Translations under genes and position numbers: made by a program
Shown here: positions 10,618 to 20,415 of the stretch, one piece after another
How the letters are laid out: every line of letters starts with the position of its first letter
Numbering within the stretch: the first letter of the stretch is position 1
The notes under the pieces: generated by a model
The model's database searches: none
What the model saw: the letters and a program-made list of their open reading frames with translations, nothing else
Told to the model about the DNA's origin: nothing
Source: Anaeromyces robustus
Taxonomy: Eukaryota; Neocallimastigomycota; Neocallimastigomycetes; Neocallimastigales; Neocallimastigaceae
DNA length: 22,500 bases
Direction: 5' to 3'
Assembly: GCA_002104895.1 (NCBI GenBank)
Contig: MCFG01000069.1
Coordinates: 120,001-142,500, forward strand

Positions 10618-12447
10618 TTAACACATATTGCTATTTACTTCATTCTTTGTATTAACTTGCTTATCATTATTGCCTTTATTCTTTTGATTAATATAATTTG
10701 AATAAGAATTTAAATAAATATTATTTGTAACTTCTTTATAGGCTCTATCAAAAGCTGTATAATATCCATTTATTTTCTCTTCTATTGTTTGTTCTTGATC
10801 CATTCTTAAAATTTTAAATGTATCATTAATCGTTTTAACAATAAAATGTTGAATATTAATTTCATAAATGGCATTATTTCCTATGAAATTATCACAGAAT
10901 TTTTGTGCTTCTTTATCAATTACATCTAAATCAATTATATTCGTTGAAGTTTCACGTTTTGACATTTTGCTTGAAGTTGATGAAATCCTTCGTTCTTTTT
11001 TATTTTTTTCACTTTTAGATATTGAAACAGAATCCATTGAAAGTTTTCGAGATTTTAATACATCTGTATTATTTGTAGATGGTTTATCATGTCTTTGAAA
11101 TAATTTTTTATATTTCCAATAATCACGATAAAATAACTAGGATATAATATATTTATTATTATATATAAATAAATTATAATAAATTATAAATATTTATATA
11201 TAATTAATAAAAATTAATTATATCTTCCTTTTTTTTTTTTTTTTTTTTAATTTTTTTCATTTTTAATTATTTATATAAAAATAATTACAATATTTTCAAT
11301 ACAGTTTTCATCTCTACAAAATTCACCAAACTCTCTAAATAAAAGATCATCTTCTAACATTTCCATCATACCATTAAAGGTTCCTTTTAATTTTTTACTA
11401 CATCTATTAATATACAAAATTTCTTTTACCTTTATAAATATAAGTATTAATTTTAATATATTAGTATATTTTTATTATTCCATACTAATATATATTATAT
11501 AATTTAATATAGTCACCATAGTAACAGATAAGAATGTAGTACTCGTAACACATGAAAAGAAGACAAATCTAATATATTTTGTATATAGTAAAATAACAAT
11601 AGTTAAAATAAAAAAAAAATAGAACAAAATATGAAATTTTAATAGAAAAAATACATATATATTTTTTTTATTAAAATTATTTTATATTTAATTTGTTTTA
11701 AATAAAAATTTAATTAAAAGGTTTAAATTAATTTTTACATTCCCGGTGGAGCATATCTAACAAAAGAAGAACAATTAATTTTATTTATTAGTGACTCAAC
11801 AAAGAATCCAATAATATATAACATTTGTAAAATTAAAGTTAAAATAATAGTTTTTTTCATTTTAAATTTATCATCAAATTTTAATGCTTCTATCAATACT
11901 AATGGTAAAAATATAACTAAGAAAAATGTATTTTCTATAGTTTGTAAAAGATATGAAAATCTATTAAAATATTTTATATATATAAAAATATATATATATA
12001 TATATATTTATAATAATAATTATTATAATATTAATAATTAATGTATTAATATTAATAATAATAAATGATAATGATAATAGTGATATTACGTTACAATACA
12101 GTATCCATCTGAAGATACATAATCATCAAGTATATACATAATAATAGAGTACAAATTACTAATTAAAAGATAAGCAAATAATCCTATTAATGCTTTTTTA
12201 TAATTAACTTTAGTATAGAAAAATTTAAATATGAAAAATGTTTTTTTAGTTTGAACTTGTTTTTGACCACTGAATTCGAAAAATGATTTAAAATATGCAA
12301 TTTGAGATTTGTAATAATATTTATAATATCTAATAATAATTAATCCTGCTGATCCAAGATATAATGGATAACCTAAATAAAAGCGAATTTAATTTTTATT
12401 CATCGAAAATTTTCATATTATATGGAAAAAAAAATTTTTTTTTATTG

Positions 12448-12504
<57 letters not shown>

Positions 12505-12995
12505 TATACTAAAAATTACATAAATCAGATTAACTACCTATTCCAGTTAATAAATGATGAATTATACATGGGTAATGCTGATAATATATCTTTATTTAAA
12601 CAAAGAAAAAAAAAAGAATAAAAAGAGATATATAAATATATTTCTTTGATTGTATTATATATATTATATAATAAATAATGAATATTTTTCTTTACTTCTA
12701 AAAAATAAGTATCACCAGAAATGATTAAACTTCCAACTAATAAACCTCCAAAATATGTTCTACATTGTCTCTTAAAAATATAACTATCACGATATATAAA
12801 TAACATTACATTTACAACAATCATATATAATATACATAAAAATCCAAAAATTTTAAAAAATAATGACATATCTAATATAAAATTAAAATCTTCTGATTTT
12901 TCAACATATTCTAAACATTTTTCATAAAAATTTACTGCTCCTGCATTGGTACTATCCCAATCTTCGGGAAAAGGTATTTCAGTTGAATTTATCAT
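10618..12995 (-). CDS. Seven-TM protein with C-terminal RGS domain (copy 2)
   Basis: Seven exons: 12995-12696, 12589-12538, 12372-12090, 11960-11739, 11568-11517, 11429-11289 and 11136-10618, giving 522 residues. Exons 2-6 have the same lengths (52, 283, 222, 52, 141) and phases as in the gene at 6429-8990, so the two are tandem duplicates. Shared blocks include IPFPxxWDS at the N-terminus, YIFKRQCRTY after TM1, YKYYYKSQIAYFKSF after TM3 and ALKFDDKFKMKKTII between TM5 and TM6. The RGS domain starts near 311 with LLFREFGEFCRDENCIENI and LFYRDYWKYKKLF. A basic Ser-rich linker (about 364-420) bears no clear similarity to that of copy 1. The domain resumes with EAQKFCDNFI...IYEINI and FDRAYKEVTNNIYLNSYSNY (479-498). 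The protein ends NSNMC, as in copy 1. The role is inferred as for copy 1; the diverged linker suggests different partners or control. Confidence 0.87.
12447..12502. repeat. (ATT)n microsatellite inside intron 2 of 7TM-RGS copy 2
   Basis: About 18 ATT units lie within the intron between exons 12589-12538 and 12372-12090. A plus-strand frame here (12364-12621) reads it as poly-Ile and is an artefact. Confidence 0.9.
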
Positions 12996-13609
12996 TTACT
13001 ACTTAATAACTTAATATATATTACAAATAAAAAAATTATTATTTTTTCTTTCCTTTTTTAAAAATATATAAAAAAAAAGTACTGTTTTATTTATACAAAG
13101 AAAAAAATAATAATAAAGATATGTATATTTTTTTATTATGGAAAAAATATTCAAACTAATTTATTATATATAAAACTCAAATAAATATAAAATGATTAAG
13201 ATATAGGAAAATATATATTTGTGATTAATTATACAATAAAACTAATTAATAATTAATTATATAATTATTAAACTTCAGTTTTATTATTAATAATTTTTAA
13301 AAATTTAAATGTTATAATTAAAACATATAGATAAAATTGATAATTCTTTTTATATATTTTATTATATTTTATTTAAACTATTTTTAAATTTTTTATAAAT
13401 ATAAAATAATAGAAAAATTATTGAAGTAATTCTTTTTTCTAAATTTTTTCTTTCATTTTAATTGATTAATTATTAAGATACAATTATTACTTTTTTTTGT
13501 GAACTTTAAAAATTAAAATATAAATATAAAATATGGAATAAAATAATAAATAATGCTATTTTATTCCTTATTTTTTATGTAATGAAGAAATAATGATGAT
13601 AACTAAATT

Positions 13610-13666
<57 letters not shown>

Positions 13667-14416
13667 AACAAATAAAAAAATAATTGAAGTGAAATAATCG
13701 AAAAAATAATTATGTTTTTACTATTATATTATTTATTTACTTTTTATATTTATTTTTTTATATTTCATGTTTTATTCTTATTATTTACATTTACTATTAT
13801 TACTTTTATTTTTAATTTCTTATAAATTATATATAATATTATACAAATTAAATTAATATATATATATATATAATTTAATTATTAATATAATTATATATCT
13901 ACTTTTTTCTTTTCTTTTTTCATGTTTCTCTAAAATGAAAAATAAAAAAAGTTTAAAAAGTTTATTAATAATTAAATAGTAATAATAATCTAGTATTGTA
14001 TATATAAAACTAAAATAAAATAAAAAAAAAAAAAAATGAATGCTATGTTAAAAATATTGCATGATTGTAAAAAAAAAATATTTGTTGAAAATTGAAAAAT
14101 TTACTATATATTGCAAAGAAAAAAATGAAAAAATATTTGTTGAAAATGATTGATTTGTATTATTTAATACACTTTTTCATATAATATTACTATTATTTTT
14201 AATTGTTCATTTAAATAAAATAATATGTTGTTACTAAATTATACAAATATTTAATAAAAAAAAAATATTAGTTAAAAGAATAAATGATAATGCTTTTTTT
14301 TTTTTTTATGTATATCTATTTATATATGCTTATATTCAATTTAATTTTTTTTAACTATTGAATTTTCTTTTCTTTTTATAAAAATCTAATTGTAACATAT
14401 ATCAGATTTAACATTA
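12996..14416. other. Intergenic region upstream of 7TM-RGS copy 2, no gene seen
   Basis: This region holds the presumed promoter of copy 2, read leftward from 12995, and the 3' flank of the four-TM gene at 14417. It contains a very long T run near 13613-13659 and a 19-bp direct repeat AAAAATATTTGTTGAAAAT (about 14074-14092 and 14129-14147). I found no coding frame or RNA gene. Confidence 0.65.
13613..13668. repeat. Homopolymer T run followed by an A run
   Basis: About 47 consecutive T are followed immediately by eight or nine A. The same T-then-A junction occurs at 7-48. Such tracts exclude or position nucleosomes and are common near dictyostelid promoters; here it lies about 620 bases upstream of the copy 2 start codon. 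The exact length is uncertain, because such runs are prone to sequencing error. Confidence 0.85.
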
Positions 14417-15298
14417 TTATACTTTAGCAGCATCAGTATTAGCTTTGTCATTATTATCATATTCAATAGTCTTTTTAGTAACATTATTTATAATTCTATA
14501 ACCATATGGACTGTATTCACATTTAACATAATGTTTAGCAATATAAACAGTGGTATGTAAATCAGTGGTACGGAAGTAAGTAGAATTATAATAATCATCA
14601 TTATAAGTCTTTAAATCAGTTTCATTTGGATTAGTTTGAAGTTTTGTGATATCGATAATTAAGTTTTTCTTAATGTAATCAATTTTTTCCATAGCATAAT
14701 TAATTAAATCAGCTTCAGTTTTATTCTTAATTGGACTAATTTTATTCTTTTGTTTGTCACAATCATCGGTACCAAAGATTCTGAATGAACATCTTAAGAA
14801 TGGTTGAACAATAAAGAGTTGAACAAAGAAACCGTATGGGAATACGTAACACATGTATTTAAACCAATTAGCAATAGCTGTTAAGAAATTAAAACCATTA
14901 TAATATGGATAATAAACAAATGTACCAATCAATGTCATAGTTGGGCACATTAATCCGATCATACAACAAGTAATTGAAGATTGAAGAATAATTCTATTAG
15001 TATTTTTGAATGTGAAAATATTCATAATTTTATTGAAAGCGATTTTAGTGAAAATCATTTCAAAGATAAAACCCATACACCATTCAATTAAAACCATAGC
15101 ATATAATGGTAAATATTTACCAAACATATAAACACCACCTTTTTTATCTAATGCATCTGATACTTTTTTTGTACGAGTTTCAGTTTTTAACTTATCACCA
15201 TTAACAACATAAACTACAAGGAAACAATAACCAACAACTGACATCCATACTGAGCAGAAGTTATAAAAGATATTAACTATTGTTCTTTTTACTGTCAT
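14417..15298 (-). CDS. Four-TM membrane protein, DUF2798-like, intronless
   Basis: A single uninterrupted frame of 293 codons; the ATG at 15298 follows an A-rich leader, as is usual here. Hydrophobic segments lie near 10-32, 62-84, 106-128 and 145-167. The hydrophobic part reads as two related halves, each a helix with a small-residue/Met pattern, then a loop, then a second helix ending in Pro or basic residues. The second half (SSITCCMIGLM, NFLTAIANWF, YVFPYGFFVQLFIVQPFLR) resembles the DUF2798 pattern, a mainly bacterial membrane family of unknown function. Residues 180-293 are hydrophilic, rich in Lys, Asn and Thr, and carry no motif I recognise. It is the only intact gene here without an intron, although the gene at 18763 is incomplete. 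Transfer from bacteria is possible but unproven. The function is unknown. Confidence 0.8.
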   Translation of the reverse strand: MTVKRTIVNIFYNFCSVWMSVVGYCFLVVYVVNGDKLKTETRTKKVSDALDKKGGVYMFGKYLPLYAMVLIEWCMGFIFEMIFTKIAFNKIMNIFTFKNTNRIILQSSITCCMIGLMCPTMTLIGTFVYYPYYNGFNFLTAIANWFKYMCYVFPYGFFVQLFIVQPFLRCSFRIFGTDDCDKQKNKISPIKNKTEADLINYAMEKIDYIKKNLIIDITKLQTNPNETDLKTYNDDYYNSTYFRTTDLHTTVYIAKHYVKCEYSPYGYRIINNVTKKTIEYDNNDKANTDAAKV

Positions 15299-15313
15299 TT
15301 TTTTTTTTTTGTT

Positions 15314-15344
<31 letters not shown>

Positions 15345-16544
15345 TTATATATCTTTTGTTATTATTTATATATATATTTTTTTTTATAATACTTTTAATA
15401 TTTTATTATTATTATTTTTTTTAGTAAATAAATGTTTAAAAAAGAGAAAAAAAAAGTACTTTAGAAGAATAAATTGTATATATATAATATTTTCTTTGAT
15501 TTTAAACTTTATTAATTTGAAAAGTGTTGATTGTTTATTTTTTCATTAATTATATTTCATTAAACAAAGATATGATTTTTAAAAATAATAAACTTTTTTA
15601 TTATTATTTCCAATCAACTCTTTTTTCTTTATTAACAAAATCATTTTTAATAATATATTTAAAAACGATAAAGAATTTAAAATCAGATTATTATTTATTT
15701 ATTAATATATATATATTATATATTATTTAATAATATTTTAATAAAATATTTTCATAATACTTTCTAAGACATTAATTTACAGTTAAATAATAAAATAAAT
15801 ATTAAATTATATTTAACAATATATTAATAAATGACTAATAGTATAATATTTTATACTTTACTGTAATTGTTTTGAATTTTTTAATAAAAATTGCATTATC
15901 ATATATTCTATATTCATTATATAACATGGTAAAAATAATCATTTAATATTTGATATTTGAAAAATTCATTTTGTCTCTATTTTTTTATATTATTAAAAGT
16001 TATTAATTCTATATATATATTTAATGATAGAAATTAATAATAAATTATAAAAATTATTAAAAAATTTTAAATATATTTTTTGCTATTTAAACTTTAATAA
16101 CATAATAAAGTTAGAGTAATGATGGATTTAACAATTTATATTTAATATTTCTTATCAATTTTTCAATAAAAAAAATAAGGAAAAACACAATTTGGTAATG
16201 AAACAGGAAAACTTTAAAGTTTATTATACTTTATTTTCAAAAAATAAATTAATTTATTATACAATAAAAACTTTTATATATTAATTATAGTTTATAAATA
16301 AAATATTTCAAAATCATAATTTTATAGAATTCTTGTACTCCATTAAAAAAGACAATAATAAAACTATGTATATATATTTTATGTTGTAGTATTATAAAAA
16401 TTTTTTTAAAATAATATTTTCTTAGTAATATAAAAAAGATTTTTTTTTTCAAATTAATATTTTCTTAATAAATTCAGAGATATAATTATAATAATAATTT
16501 TGATATTTTCAAAGCTCAAAATTATAGAAGATATATTTTTAATA

Positions 16545-16650
16545 CTTTTATCATTTTGTATCGAATTTAATAGACCTTCTGGAATATTTTCTGTAATTAT
16601 ACTTTATTAAATAAATATTCCAAATGATTTTAAAAGTTTAAAGTTCAAAA
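16545..16650 (+). pseudogene. FNIP-repeat-like gene relic
   Basis: One plus-strand frame reads LLSFCIEFNRPSGIF, a single stop codon (TAA, 16608-16610), then INIPNDFKSLKF. This matches the rhythm of FNIP repeats (FNxPxxxxxIPxxxxSLxF), a family greatly expanded in dictyostelids. Only about one and a half repeats are visible, without a start, and the spacing is shorter than in typical repeats. It is best explained as a decayed fragment. Chance similarity in A+T-rich DNA cannot be excluded. Confidence 0.35.
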
Positions 16651-16772
16651 AAAATAAATTAAAAATAGTAACACTGATATATATACTATATGAATAAAAA
16701 AAGTTTATTAATAATCATTTTTTACAATACAAATAATTAGTAATTTATAATAAATACATATATTTATATGTC

Positions 16773-16985
16773 ATTTTTAAATATTAAATGCTGAAGATTA
16801 TGAATATGGCGTTGTTATTATGATTTTTTAATTCAATAAATAAATATAACTATAATATTATCTGACTATTCATAGTTAATAATAGTAAATAATATATTAA
16901 AATAGCTATTCTTATTTATTGAATTAATAAAAAATCATAATAAAAACACCATATTCATAATTTTTATCATCTAATATTTAAAAAT
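16773..16985. mobile_element. MITE-like element with 70-bp terminal inverted repeats
   Basis: The arm at 16773-16844 pairs with the arm at 16912-16985. They share ATTTTTAAATATT at the tips, ATTATGAATATGG in the middle and TTATTATGATTTTTT towards the loop, with a few mismatches and small indels. The central part of about 70 bp is A+T-rich and non-coding. The string ATTTATAT occurs just outside both ends (16762-16769 and 16986-16993). It could be an 8-bp target-site duplication, but it is three bases off the left arm and too A+T-rich to be decisive. Confidence 0.65.
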
Positions 16986-17099
16986 ATTTATATTTTAATA
17001 GCAATCAATATAAAGAAAAGTAAATTATATGATTTTTAATAAAAATAAATTTAAATTTTATAACAGATTATAATTTTTTTATACATATATTATAATAAT

Positions 17100-17291
17100 T
17101 CATTTATAATTTTTTTTATACATATATATTGGATTACGACTTTTAGTTTTCTCTACTTTAATTTTCCTTCCATCAAATACATAATTTTTTAATTATTTTT
17201 TGTTTTAATCTACATATTTTCTTCAAATATAATAAAACCAAAACCCATTTTATTTGAATGTGATTTCAAATTTAAGTTGAATATCAACATT
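17100..17291 (-). pseudogene. RRM-domain gene relic
   Basis: Read leftward, one frame gives NVDIQLKFEITFK, like beta-2 of an RNA-recognition motif (RRM). An overlapping frame gives KMGFGFIIFEENM, matching the RNP1 core ([KR]G[FY][GA][FY]xx[FY]) in all but its first residue. A third stretch gives DGRKIKVEKTKSRNPIYMY before a stop, matching beta-4 and the basic segment after it. These pieces are in the correct order and spacing for one RRM. They lie in different frames and are separated by stop codons at 17191-17189 and 17170-17168. No upstream exon is visible. I take it as a decayed copy of a splicing-factor-like gene, although an unrecognised intron could explain some of the disruption. Confidence 0.5.
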
Positions 17292-17814
17292 TAAAAAAAA
17301 ATCAAAAAAAAAAAAGAACTTGCTATACAATAATAACAATAATTAATCAATTTATTAACTAAATAGAAAACAGTATTTATGTACTACTTTTAATTTATAA
17401 ATAATTTAACATTCTTACTTAGAGAAAAAAAAAAAAGGAATAATCTTATTGTATATATTATATTAATAATAAAAAAAAATATTTAAAAAATAAATTAATT
17501 CCATGTAATTATGTAAATGAAAATGACTAATTGTAACAAAATTAAAGTTTAAAAAAAAATTTTTTTTTTTTAATATAATATATATTATAATATTAATTTT
17601 ATTTTATAATAATGTTTTTTTTTTTTTTTTTAATTTATTCATAAATATATTATTCCTTTTAATAATTATACATCTTATATATTTTATTATATTTTATTTT
17701 ATACAATTATACATAAATATAAATTAATATTACTATTTTACCAATAGTACCAATGTTTAAAATAATACATCATCTTATTTATATTTATTAATATATACAT
17801 ATACATATTTATAT

Positions 17815-17896
17815 TTGTATTTATATTTATATTTATATTTTTATTTTTATTTTTATTTTTATTTTTATTTTTATTTTTATTTTTATTTTTATTTTT
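17815..17896. repeat. Hexanucleotide repeat (TTTATA)n then (TTTTTA)n
   Basis: About 30 bases of a TTTATA-type repeat pass into about 50 bases of ATTTTT units. On the minus strand they read as Lys-Asn and Ile-Asn repeats inside the open frame 17738-18004, which I treat as low-complexity sequence and not as a gene. Confidence 0.9.
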
Positions 17897-18092
17897 AAAA
17901 ACAATAATATATACGTAGTATGCAGTTGTAAATGTTTTTTTAAAAATATTACTTAGCGTTTTATTAAATTTTTTCTTTATTAATTTTTTTTGTAACTGTG
18001 ACAACGCTCCAATTAATAAACATTTTTGTAGTAATTTGTTTTTTTTAAAAAATAATAATTAAAATTAATGGTATATTTATAAATTGTTAAAA

Positions 18093-18130
<38 letters not shown>

Positions 18131-18197
18131 TAATTTAATAATGAAATCTTTGGACGTTCAAAATATAAAAATTTACCTAACATTCTGAAAGATTCAA

Positions 18198-18198
<1 letters not shown>

Positions 18199-18230
<32 letters not shown>
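18199..18230. repeat. (AAT)n microsatellite
   Basis: About ten AAT units in non-coding DNA upstream of the gene at 18763. Confidence 0.9.
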
Positions 18231-18481
18231 TAATACATAACTATTTATTAAATAAATAAATATCATAAATTCTTTTAAAATTATTAAAAGTTTATTTTGG
18301 AATTTAAAATACATAAAGACATAAAGATATTTTTGGAAATTCCTATTTACTAAATTCCTACTACTTAGATATTTTAAAATTAAATTATCAATAATATGAA
18401 ATTCAAATATTAATTTTTTAAAATTTTGAATAAATTTTCTTTATTAATTTAAAATTTAATTTCAAAAAAACAAAAAAAAAA

Positions 18482-18513
18482 AAAAACAAAAACAAAAACA
18501 AAAACAAAAACAA
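18482..18513. repeat. (AAAAAC)n hexanucleotide repeat
   Basis: Five consecutive AAAAAC units, followed by a T run, about 250 bases upstream of the gene at 18763. Confidence 0.9.
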
Positions 18514-18600
18514 CTTTTTTTTTTTGATAATTCATATATATTAATTTTTAAAAACAGAAATTTATTATAAATTTTAAGATTTTTATTCAATTTCTTTTAT

Positions 18601-18762
18601 TTTTTTTTCTTTTTTTTTAAGTAATAAAAAAAAAAGATACTCTAAATATTTAAATTATTCGTTTTATTTATATATTTTTTTAACAATTTTGGCATATTTA
18701 ATATATTTTTACTAAGAGCATTCTTTTTTTTTTTTTATTAAATGTAAATTACATAGAATAAT
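18601..18762 (+). promoter_or_regulatory. Probable promoter and leader of the SQ-rich gene
   Basis: T tracts at about 18601-18619 and 18724-18736 precede the start codon at 18763. Oligo(dT) tracts at the transcription start and an A-rich leader just before the ATG are the usual dictyostelid arrangement. No specific factor site is identified. Confidence 0.35.
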
Positions 18763-20351
18763 ATGATTGAAAATGAACAAATTACAGAAAAACAAAAATT
18801 TTTAAAATTGGATAAAACTCCAAAAATTACTTTTAAATCAAAAAAAGAAAAGAAAAAAAAGCATAAAAAGAATAATAATAGTAATAATAAGAAAAAAAGT
18901 CAAAATACATCAATTGAAAAGAATGAAAATAATGAACCAGTTACTCCAAAATTAACATTTAGTGATAGTTTCAATGAAATGCTAAGCAAAATTGGAATAA
19001 AATCAAATAATTCTATAAATTCTAATTCATCACAACTAAAAGACTTCCAAAATGATATAAATAGCAATAATGATATTATATTACTCAGTTCATGTCCCAG
19101 CATTATAGATAATGAAATTTCATCAAATTATAAAAATAATAATGTAAATGAAAACCATTCCCAAAGTAAAACAGACTCACAGAAGTCAAATGAAAAAACA
19201 AATAGTCAAGAATCACAAGAATCTGTTATATCGGTGTTACAATTGCCTGAATCTGCATATTGTAAGATATTTAAATATATATATATATTATATATATATA
19301 TTATATATAACAATTTAATAACTAATAATGTTGTATTTTATAATTTATAATTTTTATGTACATTAAAATATATAAAATTTTATATAGCACCAGAAGATGT
19401 TTTACTTCATAAAAATAATTCTTATATAGAAACAAATAATTCATTAAATAGAAATAATAAACTTTTTCATGATGACAATTCAATTAAAAATATTGAAATT
19501 AATCATAATAATAGTAATGTAAAAAATGGTGACGATGAAAAAGAGTTTCTACTTCTTTCAAGTCAAAAAGATATAACGTCAAATTCAATAATAAATGATT
19601 CAGACGAAAAAAAGTCTTCTTTTGTTATTTTTCAAGATGATATACCTACTACCTATCCACCACAATTAAATCCAACCTTGCTTAGCCATCAACAATCTTT
19701 TAAAGAAGAAAAAGAAAAAATTAAACAAAATGTTTCAATTTCTTCAGTCGATACCAAACTTAAACAAAAAGAAACAATTTTGAAAAGAACTAGTTCTTCT
19801 TCTTTTTTTGATTTCTATTCAGAACATACCCCAGAAAATTTAATTATAAGAATAGATGATAAAACTAGAAAAAATGATGTATCAAATTATATTGGAATAA
19901 ATCATCAGTTATCCCAAGAATCCAAAAATACTTTTAATATTGAAGAAAAGAATAGTAATAATAATAATAATAGCGTTAATAATAATAGCATTAATAATAA
20001 TAGCATTACTAATAATAATAATTTAAGTAATAAAGAAAAAATTGATGGAAATGAAATTATTATTAAAAAATATACCCCAGATAAAAAACTAAAATATGAT
20101 AAAAAAATTTTTTTTAATATTTTTGACAATCCATTTACTACTCCAAAAGATAAATATAAAAATACAAATGATTTCATTAATAAATCAAAACTCTTAAGTG
20201 ATACAAATAATCAAGCAAAACAAAAAATAAAATCGTTACAAACAAATACATTTCAAGATGAAATCTTTAATTCCCAATACTCTTCCAAATTTATTAATAA
20301 TATTAATACTAACATTAAAAAATTAAATAAATTAAACAATGTAAATAATAA

Positions 20352-20415
<64 letters not shown>

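Larger units (their letters stand above)
15299..18762. other. Divergent intergenic region (3.5 kb) with relics and repeats
   Basis: This region separates the minus-strand four-TM gene from the plus-strand gene at 18763, so both promoters should lie in it. It starts with a T run and a (TTTA)n tract (15299-15345). Open frames at 15280-15549 and 15524-15730 (+) and 17738-18004 (-) are low-complexity, and I do not call them genes. The contents I can support are an FNIP-like relic, a MITE-like inverted repeat, an RRM-like relic and simple repeats, each listed separately. Confidence 0.6.

Noticed and set aside
10868-11098. Plus-strand open frame of 76 codons
   Set aside because: It is fully antisense to the last exon of 7TM-RGS copy 2.
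12364-12621. Plus-strand open frame of 85 codons
   Set aside because: It is antisense to exons 2 and 3 of copy 2 and crosses the intronic (ATT)n tract as poly-Ile.
15280-15730. Two plus-strand open frames upstream of the four-TM gene
   Set aside because: Both are Phe/Ile/Tyr-rich reads of T-rich DNA without a recognisable motif.
17738-18004. Minus-strand open frame of 88 codons
   Set aside because: Its second half is Lys-Asn and Ile-Asn hexamer repeat. The first 30 residues look less repetitive, but I see no domain or splice partner.
18142-18189. Short plus-strand frame MKSLDVQNIKIYLTF after a T run
   Set aside because: The T run and ATG look like a gene start, but a stop follows after 15 codons and no donor site leads to a further exon that I can support.
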